Assembly (NCBI GenBank): GCA_964448015.1
Contig: CAYUUV010000018.1
Coordinates: 1-19,107, forward strand
DNA: 19,107 bases
From: JACKGS01 sp964448015
GTDB taxonomy: Bacteria > Patescibacteriota > Saccharimonadia > Saccharimonadales > UBA7683
Reading direction: 5' to 3'
Shown here one piece after another: positions 12,031 to 19,101 of the stretch. Every line of letters begins with the position of its first letter. The stretch's first letter is position 1. The notes below the pieces were generated by a model. It worked only from the letters and a program-made list of their open reading frames with translations. It had not been told where the DNA came from and searched no databases. Position numbers and translations under genes: made by a program.

Positions 12031-13089
12031 ATGCCGAGCATCAAGGTTATCAATGCGTCGCTCGATGTCATCACCGTCGGTGATGTGGAGCTGTTTGCCA
12101 TCCGGGGGGTGATCGATCCTGGCAGCCTGGAGCACGTCAAGGTTCCGGACTACCAGCGTGAGGTCCTCTCGCGTAGCAAGGTGGATGCACTGAAGGATGC
12201 GCTCAGGAATGGGCGTGTTCCGGACATCGACCTCGGCATGCGAGGGAGTGATTACCTGGAGAGGAGCGGTTGCTTCTACCTTCAGGATGACGTCTTCGTC
12301 GTTGATGGTCTGCAGCGTACCACCGCCGCAGTCGAACTGGCCCGTGAGGGTGGCACGCCGCACCTCGGTGCGTTGATCCACCTGGAGACCACCGAGGACT
12401 GGGAGCGTGACCGCTTCGAAGCCCTCAACATCGGTCAGACCGGGCTGAGCAACAACGTCACGTTGCGCAACCTGGCCAAGAAGGTCGACGCGGCCGGCGT
12501 CATGTACAGGCTGAGTGTCAACAAGGACTTCGTCCTGAACGATCAGATCACCTGGACGCAGAACATGCATCGGGGCGACAAGATCACGGCCATCACCTTC
12601 TACAAGGTGGTCGGTCGGCTGCATGCTCACGCCGGTCCCGGCAAGAGCAATCAGGTTCGGGAGCTCGCGAAGGGCCTGGACAAGATCATCGCCAACGTCG
12701 GACGCAACATCTTCATCAACAACGTGAAGGCGTTCTTCCAGTTGATCGATGAGGCCTGGGGGATCGCCAACGTTGCCTACCGCAACCAGGCGATCCAGCT
12801 CAAGACCACCTTCTTGCTGGCTCTCGCGACTGTCGTCAGCAGTCATGAGAACTTCTGGGAGGGTGATCGTCTCGTCGTGCCGGATCACATCAAGCGCAAG
12901 CTGGCACAGTTCCCGATCAGCGATCCCCACGTGGGAACGCTGGCCGGTAGTACTGGGCTGGCGGTGCAGCTCCTCGAGCAGCTGCTGGTCGAGCACATCA
13001 ATGCCGGCAAGCGGACGCGTCGTCTCGTGAAGCGCAGCGGTCTCGGTGGCGTCTCGGATCTCGATCTCGAGGAGTCGTACGAGTCGTGA
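12031..13089 (+). CDS. DGQR/ParB-like domain protein (352 aa), GC-rich
   Basis: ATG 12031 has AAAGGA 5 nt upstream, and GC-rich codon use begins exactly here. The upstream in-frame extension to GTG 11923 is leader and lacks that bias. Residues 38-45 (VPDYQREV), 50-70 (two helices, then VPDIDLG) and VDGLQRTTAA (91-100) fit the ParB/DGQHR-type fold seen in DndB-like and related proteins, which bind nucleotides or DNA. ALNIGQTGLSN and a helical C-terminal half follow. Third codon positions are almost all G or C, unlike core genes here, suggesting transfer or a distinct expression class. It overlaps the next gene by 4 nt (GTGA), so the two form an operon. It may be a DNA-modification or phage-related regulator; function uncertain. 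Confidence 0.7.
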   Translation: MPSIKVINASLDVITVGDVELFAIRGVIDPGSLEHVKVPDYQREVLSRSKVDALKDALRNGRVPDIDLGMRGSDYLERSGCFYLQDDVFVVDGLQRTTAAVELAREGGTPHLGALIHLETTEDWERDRFEALNIGQTGLSNNVTLRNLAKKVDAAGVMYRLSVNKDFVLNDQITWTQNMHRGDKITAITFYKVVGRLHAHAGPGKSNQVRELAKGLDKIIANVGRNIFINNVKAFFQLIDEAWGIANVAYRNQAIQLKTTFLLALATVVSSHENFWEGDRLVVPDHIKRKLAQFPISDPHVGTLAGSTGLAVQLLEQLLVEHINAGKRTRRLVKRSGLGGVSDLDLEESYES

Positions 13090-13778
13090 TTAGCTTCCGA
13101 GGTTCAACCTCGGATTGCATCCTGGATTACGGTCGTCGGTTCAACGCTATCGACGGGCTTGGCCTCCTGGCTGAGTTTGCTGGCGTTGCTCCGACGACCG
13201 CCCTGGGGTGGGTCCGAGGCGATAACATGCCGTCTGGTGACACACTTCTCAAGCTTCGTTGCTTTCTCCACTTGTTGGGGTACGGGGTCGAGGAGTATAT
13301 GCAGCTGCCGAAGGTGACACAGCAGTTCGCTCAGTTGATTGCACTGGATGTGATCAATGTGGAGCAAGCTGCACACCACCTGCATTACCAGAACACGCAA
13401 GATGTCTACCATTTCATCTTGCGTGGTCGAGGCGTGCAGCCGGATCGTGCTCATCGGATTCAGCGGGTCGTTGGTGAGTTTGAGTTGTCGCGGCAGGACG
13501 CACTGCAGCAATGGCGCCCTCGTCTTGAGGAGCTTCTACCTGTAGAGTCGTCCCCTGTTGTGATAGCCGAGCAGCCAGCTACCGAGGTATCTGTGCCGGA
13601 GGTACCGCAGTTGGAGACCCCACTTGCGGTTATCTTGTTGGCAGACAGTCTGCGAGCGGCAATTTTGCTCAAGGCTAGTCTCGTTGACGAGATCTGGTTG
13701 CAGATGGCTCGAGAGCTGCTGTGTCATCAAATCGACGACCAGGAGCTGGAGATGTTGATTGAGTGGCTTGATTCGTAG
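13086..13778 (+). CDS. Possible helix-turn-helix protein (230 aa)
   Basis: GTG 13086 overlaps the stop of the DGQR/ParB-like gene by 4 nt, implying translational coupling. Residues about 24-58 (LGLLAEFAGVAPTTALGWVRGDNMPSGDTLLKL, in parts: a helix, then APTTALGWVRG as a recognition-like helix, then PSGDTLLKL) resemble an XRE-type HTH. A second similar helical repeat follows at about 85-130 (INVEQAAHHLHYQNTQDVYHFILRGR). A Pro/Val/Glu-rich linker (about 152-180) precedes a helical C terminus ending LEMLIEWLDS. It is less GC-biased than its partner. Its role is probably as DNA-binding partner of the upstream protein. Its transcript would run into hammerhead 2, 132 nt downstream. Confidence 0.65.
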   Translation: MISFRGSTSDCILDYGRRFNAIDGLGLLAEFAGVAPTTALGWVRGDNMPSGDTLLKLRCFLHLLGYGVEEYMQLPKVTQQFAQLIALDVINVEQAAHHLHYQNTQDVYHFILRGRGVQPDRAHRIQRVVGEFELSRQDALQQWRPRLEELLPVESSPVVIAEQPATEVSVPEVPQLETPLAVILLADSLRAAILLKASLVDEIWLQMARELLCHQIDDQELEMLIEWLDS

Positions 13779-13873
13779 CCACAGTCCTGTTCGAGGGTAG
13801 CTCGTGCACAAGCTTGCATATCATCTCGGTATGTAAGAAGTCCTGATGTACAGGGCGCGGAGTAGCTCTGGGG

Positions 13874-13907
13874 TGAGCGCAGAAATGCGATCGTCCCATG
13901 AGCGCTC
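13874..13907 (+). other. Hairpin upstream of hammerhead 2
   Basis: GAGCGC (13875-13880) pairs with GCGCTC (13902-13907), 2 nt before helix III of hammerhead 2. The first ribozyme is also preceded by GAGCG (9224-9228) and CGCTC (9289-9293), with the 3' arm 10-11 nt from the cleavage site in both. The remaining spacer, 13779-13873, shows no gene or promoter. Confidence 0.4.
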
Positions 13908-13909
13908 CG

Positions 13910-13987
13910 TTCAACTTCCATAGATGTGTATCTATGCTGATGAGTCCACTCTGTTATTTGACAGGGTCACGAGGACGAAAAGTTGAG
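13910..13987 (+). ncRNA. Type III hammerhead ribozyme, copy 2
   Basis: Helix III: TTCAACTT (13910-13917) with AAGTTGAG (13980-13987). Cleavage is predicted after C17 at 13918. Helix I: CATAGA (13919-13924), loop TGTGTA, TCTATG (13931-13936). Core CTGATGA (13937-13943). Helix II: GTCC (13944-13947) with GGAC (13973-13976), internal loop TCACGA (13967-13972), then CTCTGT/ACAGGG. Core GAAA (13977-13980). From the CTGATGA core through the first five helix III bases it equals copy 1 for 48 bases. Helix I and III differences are compensatory: U-A to C-G in helix I; U-A to C-G and A-U to U-A in helix III; G-U to A-U in helix III. GAGGA (13971-13975) is 7 nt from TTG 13983, which lies in helix III. 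Confidence 0.94.
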
Positions 13988-14201
13988 TACTATGAAACAA
14001 TACGACGCACAGCCTACTAATAGAGTATCTTTGCAGCGAGTCCAACCAGGTTTGGAGGCGCTCGCTTCGGCTGTTGCGGAAATTGGCAGTACAGATGTAG
14101 ACTGTGAGACTCGGTCAAATCAATTGCTGCTCCAGGCTGAAGAATTGGCGCTTACCGCTGTTGTGGTCGGCTATCGTATGCGAACAACTAAGAGATCGTA
14201 G
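13983..14201 (+). CDS. Small ORF following hammerhead 2 (72 aa), unknown
   Basis: TTG 13983 is preferred because the ribozyme-embedded GAGGA is 7 nt upstream. The in-frame ATG 13992 (MKQYDAQ...) is the alternative, with 16 nt spacing. The product is polar at the N terminus, then helical: LQRVQPGLEALASAVAEIG, a CETRSNQLLLQAEELALTAVVV segment and a basic end, RMRTTKRS. It may be a small coiled or two-helix protein. It shows no sequence similarity I can see to the ORF after hammerhead 1, so the ribozyme is the conserved part. The stop (TAG) is 1 nt from the shared ACCGGGTAGC motif, whose end holds the next gene's ATG. Confidence 0.6.
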   Translation: MSTMKQYDAQPTNRVSLQRVQPGLEALASAVAEIGSTDVDCETRSNQLLLQAEELALTAVVVGYRMRTTKRS

Positions 14202-14202
14202 T

Positions 14203-14217
14203 ACCGGGTAGCATATG
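14203..14217 (+). repeat. Unit-end motif ACCGGGTAGCRTRTG, copy 2
   Basis: ACCGGGTAGCATATG begins 1 nt after the stop of the second ribozyme-linked ORF, and its last three bases are the start codon of the 14215 gene. See 9749-9763 for the first copy. Confidence 0.5.
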
Positions 14218-14601
14218 GCTGAAAAGCATTTTAATTTTCATCATGGATGCAATAAATCACAGTTTACTGCTGATGAAATGGTTCGTGTAACCGTAGAAAT
14301 GACAGATCAGATTCAGCTGCACTGCCTGTGTCAGGAGTGCGGCAACGCACATATTTTAGATATTTCGCAAAAGTCTGATGACGGTTTTCGTCAATTGTTA
14401 CGGCGTATGTTTGTTAGACAAGCGGTCATTGCCGTTCCAGATGAAGTGTTTGATTCACGTCGATTGGCAGAAGATTCACTGGTAGATTTTGCCATACAAT
14501 TTCATACCGACCTGCAGAGATTGCCGGATGATCTGGTAGCGCACCGTGAGCTACAGAATGACTGGGAGGCGCTTACTGTTACCGGCCAGGATTTGGACTA
14601 G
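14215..14601 (+). CDS. Hypothetical protein with Cys cluster (128 aa)
   Basis: The product starts MAEKHFNFHHGCNKSQF and contains HCLCQECGNAH (about 35-45), a C-x-C-x2-C cluster with nearby His residues that could bind zinc, although the arrangement matches no family I recognise. The second half is helical and rich in Arg, Asp and Leu. ATG 14215 lies in the shared motif, 13 nt after the preceding small ORF, with only GGGTAG as a weak ribosome-binding candidate, so it is probably in the same operon. Its stop overlaps the convergent 14598 gene by 4 nt (CTAG shared). Confidence 0.6.
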   Translation: MAEKHFNFHHGCNKSQFTADEMVRVTVEMTDQIQLHCLCQECGNAHILDISQKSDDGFRQLLRRMFVRQAVIAVPDEVFDSRRLAEDSLVDFAIQFHTDLQRLPDDLVAHRELQNDWEALTVTGQDLD

Positions 14602-15170
14602 CTGGCTTGCTGCTGGCTGGCGGTGATGTAGTTGATTTCGTTGATGATATCAAGCAAGGCTTGGGCTTTTTCTTTTTCGCCTTCAATACCTTGCGCCGCG
14701 TCAAAGGCCGGTTTAATTAAGGCTGGATCATCTGAAGCACGAAGCATCATCAAGTATTTGTCGAACTTATCGGCTGGTTCAAGATCAATTTTTTCAATCA
14801 GAGGGCGAAGTTGCTCAAGGGCTGATCGTTTCACGCCGTCGAGTTCGCCGCTATCACCGGTTCCTTCTGCAGTGGCACCCGAAAGATGTGCATCAGCGTC
14901 GGTGCTCAAGCCCATTGGCAGATCGTTACCGTCAAAGGTGACCCCGCCCGCAGGGGTGGTGTCATCAGCTGTACTGGTGCCAAGTGACGGGTCGATAACT
15001 GCTGGGTCTGGTGTGGTTATTCCAGCATCAGTAGTGGCAGATTGTTGTGCGTCGGCAAGTGCTGCATCTGGAGCAACGGCTGGTGATGCCGCGCCAACAT
15101 TATTGGCATCTTCAAGTGCTTTGACAAGTGCGTCGGTATTACTGTCTTGTTGTAGAGGATTTAAGTTCAT
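14598..15170 (-). CDS. Ala/Asp/Thr-rich hypothetical protein (190 aa)
   Basis: ATG 15170 (MNLNPLQQDSNTDALVKAL) is chosen because the predicted transcription start lies near 15210. ATG 15182 is an in-frame alternative, and the further extension to 15239 overlaps the promoter. Residues about 25-105 are low complexity (Ala, Asp, Thr, Pro, Gly), probably disordered. The C-terminal 80 residues (KRSALEQLRPLIEKIDLEPADKFDKYLMMLRASDD...) are helical and look like a folded domain ending in KAQALLDIINEINYITASQQQAS. Family unknown. It is divergent from the isomerase gene across a shared palindromic promoter region and convergent with the 14215 gene. Confidence 0.7.
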   Translation of the reverse strand: MNLNPLQQDSNTDALVKALEDANNVGAASPAVAPDAALADAQQSATTDAGITTPDPAVIDPSLGTSTADDTTPAGGVTFDGNDLPMGLSTDADAHLSGATAEGTGDSGELDGVKRSALEQLRPLIEKIDLEPADKFDKYLMMLRASDDPALIKPAFDAAQGIEGEKEKAQALLDIINEINYITASQQQAS

Positions 15171-15203
15171 TTTCCCACCCATGATCTTATACTTATTTAT
15201 AAA

Positions 15204-15246
15204 TTGTTCAGGTATAATAGTACCTGATACCATAAACATTTTGCAA
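15204..15246. promoter_or_regulatory. Divergent overlapping promoters with palindromic operator
   Basis: Minus strand: TTGCAA (15246-15241), an 18-nt spacer and TACTAT (15222-15217). Plus strand: TTGTTC (15204-15209), an 18-nt spacer and extended -10 TGA-TACCAT (15225-15233). TCAGGTA (15208-15214) and TACCTGA (15221-15227) form a perfect 7-bp inverted repeat around TAATAG that overlaps elements of both promoters. It could be an operator that switches or co-regulates the two genes. Confidence 0.5.
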
Positions 15247-15263
15247 GAGGGGACTTTCGGAAT

Positions 15264-16298
15264 ATGCTCGATGATCTAAAACAGATACAACAAATTGATA
15301 GCAGTGATGCGCTTGGCTTCGCTGCTCGGCAACCTGAACAGCTACGGCATAACTTTGATATTGCCGCAGCCTATCATCAGGATGCCGAAATACATCAGGT
15401 GGTCTTTAGCGGGATGGGTGGCAGCAGTTTGGTGGCAGAACTGGTGACAAGTTGGCCAAAACTACCGGTACCGTTTGTTATTAGTAAGGGGTATGACTTG
15501 CCTGACTGGGTTGATCATCATACGTTAGTAATTTGCGCAAGCTACTCTGGTAATACCGAAGAAACTCTCAGTTCTTTAGACCAGGCGATCGAAAAAAAGG
15601 CGCAGACCATTATTATCACACATGGTGGAAAGTTGCTGGAACGTGCCCAAAACGAAAATCTCCAGGCAGCTGTTTTGCCAGAATGTCCACAGCCTCGCAC
15701 GGGTGTTTTTTATGCCTACCGAGCGGTGGTGGAGATATTAGTGGCCGCAGGTCTGGCTCACCAAGAGGCATTGACCGATTTGACCGCGGTGGTAGAAACT
15801 TTGGAGCTGGCCGTTCGCCAATGGTCGGCTACAGTGCCCGAAGCGCAGAATGAAGCCAAGCAGCTAGCGCAGCAGATGGTCGGTAAAACACCAATTATCT
15901 ATGGTGGTGCTTTGACCTACCCGGCTGCGTATAAATGGAAGATTAGTGTCAACGAAAATGCCAAGAACACCGCGTGGTGTAATCAGTTGCCCGAATTTAA
16001 CCACAATGAATTTTTGGGTTGGAGTTCGCATCCGATTGAAAAACCATTTGCGGTGATTGATCTTATTTCTTCTTTTGAACACCCAAGAATTGCGCGCCGC
16101 TTTGAGGTCTCAGATCGGATTCTTTCGGGCAAGCGCCCCCACGCCATTTCGGTTACCGCACAGGGTGAATCGTTGCTGGAACAATTACTGTATTTAGTAC
16201 TGTTGGGTGATCATGCCACCACGTATCTTGCAATTCTCAACGGCATTGATCCGACCCCTGTTGATTTAATTGAAAAGTTCAAGAAAGAACTCGACTAG
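15264..16298 (+). CDS. Bifunctional phosphoglucose/phosphomannose isomerase (SIS fold)
   Basis: This enzyme interconverts fructose-6-P with glucose-6-P and mannose-6-P in the cytoplasm. At 344 aa it matches the short bifunctional family rather than classical Pgi (about 550). The N-terminal MLDDLKQIQQIDSS leads into a SIS domain: FSGMGGSSLVAEL (48-60), SYSGNTEET (93-101) and TIIITHGGKLLE (114-125). A second SIS-like half carries NHNEFLGW (about 249-256), the EHPRIARRFEVS segment and LEQLLYLVLLGDHATTYLAILNGIDPTPVDLIEKFKKEL. AGAGGGG lies about 11 nt before the ATG. The stop overlaps the cupin gene start by 1 nt (TAGTG), so the two hexose-phosphate isomerase genes form an operon feeding mannose and sugar-nucleotide synthesis. 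Confidence 0.92.
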   Translation: MLDDLKQIQQIDSSDALGFAARQPEQLRHNFDIAAAYHQDAEIHQVVFSGMGGSSLVAELVTSWPKLPVPFVISKGYDLPDWVDHHTLVICASYSGNTEETLSSLDQAIEKKAQTIIITHGGKLLERAQNENLQAAVLPECPQPRTGVFYAYRAVVEILVAAGLAHQEALTDLTAVVETLELAVRQWSATVPEAQNEAKQLAQQMVGKTPIIYGGALTYPAAYKWKISVNENAKNTAWCNQLPEFNHNEFLGWSSHPIEKPFAVIDLISSFEHPRIARRFEVSDRILSGKRPHAISVTAQGESLLEQLLYLVLLGDHATTYLAILNGIDPTPVDLIEKFKKELD

Positions 16299-16726
16299 TG
16301 GACGCGCCGGTTTTTGATTCGCAGGCTTTTTCTGTACAACCATACGCCCGCCGCATCGTAAAGCCGTGGGGCTACGAAATTCACTGGGTACCTGAAAATG
16401 CCCCATACATGGGTAAGGTTATTCATATTAATGCCGGTGCCAGACTTTCATTGCAGGTTCATGATCACAAACAAGAAAGCTGGTTTTTAATGAACGGCCA
16501 GGCTTCAGTGCTGTGGGAAGACAGCAACGGCACTCTGATAGAGACTGCATTGGAAGCAGGCAAGGGGTATAGTACGCAGATTGGCCAAAAGCATCGCCTC
16601 ATTGGCGTGAGTGATTGCGATATTATTGAGGTCTCAACTCCGGAACTGGGTACGACCTGGCGACTAGAAGATGATTATGAGCGGCCTCACGAAACACCTC
16701 AGCAGCGTACGCTGGAGCGTGCCTAG
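16298..16726 (+). CDS. Cupin, mannose-6-phosphate isomerase type II-like
   Basis: This 142-aa single cupin resembles the isomerase domain of mannose-1-P guanylyltransferase/mannose-6-P isomerase. Motifs are KPWGYE (22-27), the metal-binding SLQVHDHKQESW (51-62, with H55, H57 and E60), H99 in GQKHRLIG, and the family ending DIIEVSTPELG. GTG 16298 shares its G with the upstream TAG stop, which is strong evidence for translational coupling with the bifunctional isomerase. The pair probably supplies mannose-6-P for surface glycans. The guanylyltransferase domain is absent, so the sugar-nucleotide step must be elsewhere. Confidence 0.85.
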   Translation: MDAPVFDSQAFSVQPYARRIVKPWGYEIHWVPENAPYMGKVIHINAGARLSLQVHDHKQESWFLMNGQASVLWEDSNGTLIETALEAGKGYSTQIGQKHRLIGVSDCDIIEVSTPELGTTWRLEDDYERPHETPQQRTLERA

Positions 16727-16743
16727 AAATTTCATACGTACGT

Positions 16744-17958
16744 TTATTCGCGCTTGAGGGCCTGAATCGGGTTCTTTCTGGCGGCGCGTATGGCGGGCCA
16801 GGTACCAAAAATGATACCAACACCCAGTGAAACTCCGGCTGCGATTAGAATAATCCACGGATCCATTGCGGGAGTAATGGCCGTTTGTGCCCGGATGATG
16901 TAGCCGGCAATAATACTGACAATGATACCGATCAGGCCGCCGAGGAGGGTAATAATAAGGGCTTCAATCAAGAACTGCATCAATATTTGCGTGCGGGTGG
17001 CGCCAATTGCTTTTCGGATACCAATTTCTTTGGTGCGCTCAGTCACGGTAACGAGCATAATATTCATCACGCCAATACCACCAACTAACAGCGAGATAGA
17101 AGCAACCGCAGCAGTAAAGCCGGTGAGATACCGAAAGACTGCGTTGGTTGTTTCAACTAACTGATCTTGAGTGGTGATGGTAAAATCTTCTTCGCCGCCA
17201 TGGTTCTTCAGTAGTGTTTGGGCGATTGCTTCAGAAGTTTGCGTGCTGAGCGTTGGATCCTTCAACTTTGCGGTAATCTGCTGGAGTTGCACGACATCTT
17301 GGTTCATGGCTTTGCCGGCGGGCAAGGGAATCACAACCATATCGTTGATGGGTTGGCCTACATTAAAACCCTTCTGCGTGTCGAGCGTACCAATTACAAT
17401 AAAGTTGACGCCGCGTACCACAACAGTGCTGCCAATGGGGTCGGTAGAGCCAAACAGTTCTTGGGCAATATTGCTGGAAAGTACCACGGTGTTGTTATTT
17501 TCAAGATTACCGCCAAAAAACTGGCCCTGTACTAGTTTTTGCCGAGTGAGTTCCAGATGATTTTCACCAGTTGCCATAATTCGGGTGTTGATGCGCTTGT
17601 CTTCATAGGCCACCGAACCATCGAGCTGCATAACACCGCCGCCACTTTCGACATTTTCTAAACCAGAAACACTTTTTAGATCTGCCTCACTGAGCCGTGC
17701 GGTGCTGGCGCTGGTGCCTAGTGCGCCTCCGAGTGAGCTAAAGCCGCTGATTGAAACATTTCTTCCGGGCACCACGGTAATCAGATCACTGCCGAGTTCG
17801 TTAATTTGCTGATTAACCTGTCGCTTCACCCCTTCACCAAGCCCAATAATTGTAGTGACAGAGGTAACGCCAATAATAATTCCGAGTAGTGTTAAGAAGG
17901 TGCGGGCCTTGTTACTTCGCAGGCTATTGATTGCCATCTTCGTGTGTTGAACTATCAT
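16744..17958 (-). CDS. MacB/FtsX-type ABC transporter permease
   Basis: This 404-aa integral membrane subunit has the MacB topology: TM1 at about 18-41 (ARTFLTLLGIIIGVTSVTT), a large extracytoplasmic MacB-PCD domain (about 42-278), TM2 (about 280-302), the conserved cytoplasmic TERTKEIGIRKAIGATR stretch (17 residues), TM3 (about 324-355) and TM4 (about 366-390), ending in the basic WPAIRAARKNPIQALKRE. The start ATG 17958 overlaps the ATPase gene stop by 4 nt, so the two are translationally coupled. In this family the complex uses ATP for mechanotransmission, exporting peptides or lipoproteins or shaping the envelope. No partner adaptor (MacA) gene is in the window. Confidence 0.93.
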   Translation of the reverse strand: MIVQHTKMAINSLRSNKARTFLTLLGIIIGVTSVTTIIGLGEGVKRQVNQQINELGSDLITVVPGRNVSISGFSSLGGALGTSASTARLSEADLKSVSGLENVESGGGVMQLDGSVAYEDKRINTRIMATGENHLELTRQKLVQGQFFGGNLENNNTVVLSSNIAQELFGSTDPIGSTVVVRGVNFIVIGTLDTQKGFNVGQPINDMVVIPLPAGKAMNQDVVQLQQITAKLKDPTLSTQTSEAIAQTLLKNHGGEEDFTITTQDQLVETTNAVFRYLTGFTAAVASISLLVGGIGVMNIMLVTVTERTKEIGIRKAIGATRTQILMQFLIEALIITLLGGLIGIIVSIIAGYIIRAQTAITPAMDPWIILIAAGVSLGVGIIFGTWPAIRAARKNPIQALKRE

Positions 17959-18773
17959 GAGCGGGCCTTCTTCTTTTTTGCTTTATGTTTGCGCTTTGAT
18001 TTCCGCGTTTGGGATCTAATTGCCGGATTGTTAGCTGCCGGAACTGGCTTTTTAGCTTCTTTTCGCTGTTCTTGCAGTTCTTGGTCCATAGATTTACCCG
18101 TGAATTCTTCGTCAATCTTACCGTCAACCATGCGAATAACTCGGTCGCCGTAGGCCGCAAGATCCGGGTTGTGCGTCACCATAATAATAGTGTTACCGGC
18201 TTCATGAATTTCTTTCAATGCGGCCATTGTAAGTTTGCTGGCTTTGGTATCAAGATTACCAGTTGGTTCATCGGCCAAAACAATGCTCGGCCGGTTGACC
18301 ATAGCCCGGGCGATGGCTGCTCGCTGCAGTTGGCCGCCTGAAAGCTGGTTTGGCAGGTAGTATTCTTTTTCTTGAATACCAAGATATTTGAGGATCTCAC
18401 TGGCACGTTCGTAGCGCTTCACCGTTGCAATGCCTTTATACAGTAATGGTAGGCTGACATTTTCAAGAATATTCATCCGGCCAATTAAATTAAAATTTTG
18501 AAATATGAAGCCGATGTTATTGCGGCGGATTCGTGCTTGTCGGCGCTGGCTCAAGAATGCAACGTCTTTTCCATCCAATTTATATTCACCTTCATCGGGC
18601 TGATCAAGTAGGCCAATAATGTTGAGCAGTGTGCTTTTACCCGACCCACTTGAGCCCATAATAATAAGAAATTCGCCTTTCGGAACCGAGAGGCTCACAG
18701 TATCAAGTGCCTTCGTGGCACTATTGCCAAGCCCAAATGTACGACTAATTTGGTTGAGTTCTATGACGTTCAT
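17955..18773 (-). CDS. ABC transporter ATP-binding protein, MacB/LolD type
   Basis: This 272-aa ATPase has Walker A GSSGSGKST (40-48), Q-loop FQNFNL (91-96), signature LSGGQLQRAAIARA (144-157), Walker B IVLADEPTGNLDT (164-176) and switch His in MVTHNPDLA (198-206). About 45 residues follow the ATPase core (about 228-272), ending in a strongly basic KSKRKHKAKKKKARS tail that is unusual for the family and could bind membrane lipid or nucleic acid. A TATAAT box lies 8 nt upstream of ATG 18773, implying leaderless initiation. It heads the two-gene operon with the permease. Confidence 0.95.
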   Translation of the reverse strand: MNVIELNQISRTFGLGNSATKALDTVSLSVPKGEFLIIMGSSGSGKSTLLNIIGLLDQPDEGEYKLDGKDVAFLSQRRQARIRRNNIGFIFQNFNLIGRMNILENVSLPLLYKGIATVKRYERASEILKYLGIQEKEYYLPNQLSGGQLQRAAIARAMVNRPSIVLADEPTGNLDTKASKLTMAALKEIHEAGNTIIMVTHNPDLAAYGDRVIRMVDGKIDEEFTGKSMDQELQEQRKEAKKPVPAANNPAIRSQTRKSKRKHKAKKKKARS

Positions 18774-18781
18774 TATGCGTA

Positions 18782-18787
18782 ATTATA
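18782..18787 (-). promoter_or_regulatory. -10 box of the ABC transporter operon
   Basis: Perfect TATAAT on the minus strand (18787 to 18782), 8 nt before the ATG at 18773. The best -35 is TTGGTT, 17 nt upstream. Predicted leaderless. Confidence 0.6.
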
Positions 18788-18882
18788 TCGTACAAAGTGC
18801 TGACAACCAACCATAAACAGCTTTATTTTCATCTGTTGGTTTCGTTGTTCGTTGGTCGTGATTCGTGTATAGTTGAAACAGC

Positions 18883-18985
18883 CAATTCAAGAGATAAAGA
18901 CGCAGTCGGCTTTCTTGAATTGAAAAGAGACATTACGGAATGAGTAGGCTTTGAAACTCGTATAAATAATTGCAAGAGTTTCAAA
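18883..18985. repeat. Two consecutive inverted repeats before tRNA-Ser
   Basis: CAATTCAAGA (18883-18892) with TCTTGAATTG (18913-18922), and TTTGAAACTC (18950-18959) with GAGTTTCAAA (18976-18985): both perfect 10-bp arms, with 20- and 16-nt loops. They occupy most of the gap between the ABC operon promoter and the tRNA. The stretch 18830-18875 is repetitive CGTTGKT-like text. No tRNA promoter is convincing. Confidence 0.6.
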
Positions 18986-19011
18986 CCAAAACTTGGCGTA
19001 AATGTCGACGT

Positions 19012-19101
19012 GGAAGAGTGCAGGAGTGGTTGAACTGGCAGTCCTGGAAAGACTGTGTGCGGGCAACCGTACCGAGGGTTCGAATCCCTCCTCTTCCGCC
19101 A
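19012..19101 (+). tRNA. tRNA-Ser (anticodon GGA)
   Basis: Acceptor GGAAGAG (19012-19018) pairs with CTCTTCC (19091-19097), then discriminator G and encoded CCA (19099-19101). The anticodon stem is CAGTC (19039-19043)/GACTG (19051-19055), with loop CTGGAAA and anticodon GGA at 19046-19048. A long variable arm (19056-19070) and a GGTTCGAATCC T-loop confirm a class II serine tRNA, which reads UCC and UCU. It is complete at the right edge of the window. Confidence 0.97.

Noticed and set aside
11974..12996. 340-codon minus-strand ORF opposite the DGQR/ParB-like gene
   Set aside because: A shadow frame caused by GC-rich codons. The plus frame has a promoter, a Shine-Dalgarno and recognisable motifs.
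9296..13987. The two near-identical segments as att sites or a CRISPR repeat
   Set aside because: Differences are compensatory within RNA helices, all hammerhead core bases are present, only two copies exist, and no integrase or cas gene is nearby.
13983..13991. Frame starting at ATG 13992 as the only start of the second ribozyme-linked ORF
   Set aside because: Kept as an alternative only: GAGGA is 16 nt away from it, against 7 nt for TTG 13983.
904..18773. Recoded UGA (code 25) as in some CPR lineages
   Set aside because: TGA ends the 4055-4456 and 12031-13089 genes in sensible positions, and no conserved protein needs UGA as an amino acid.
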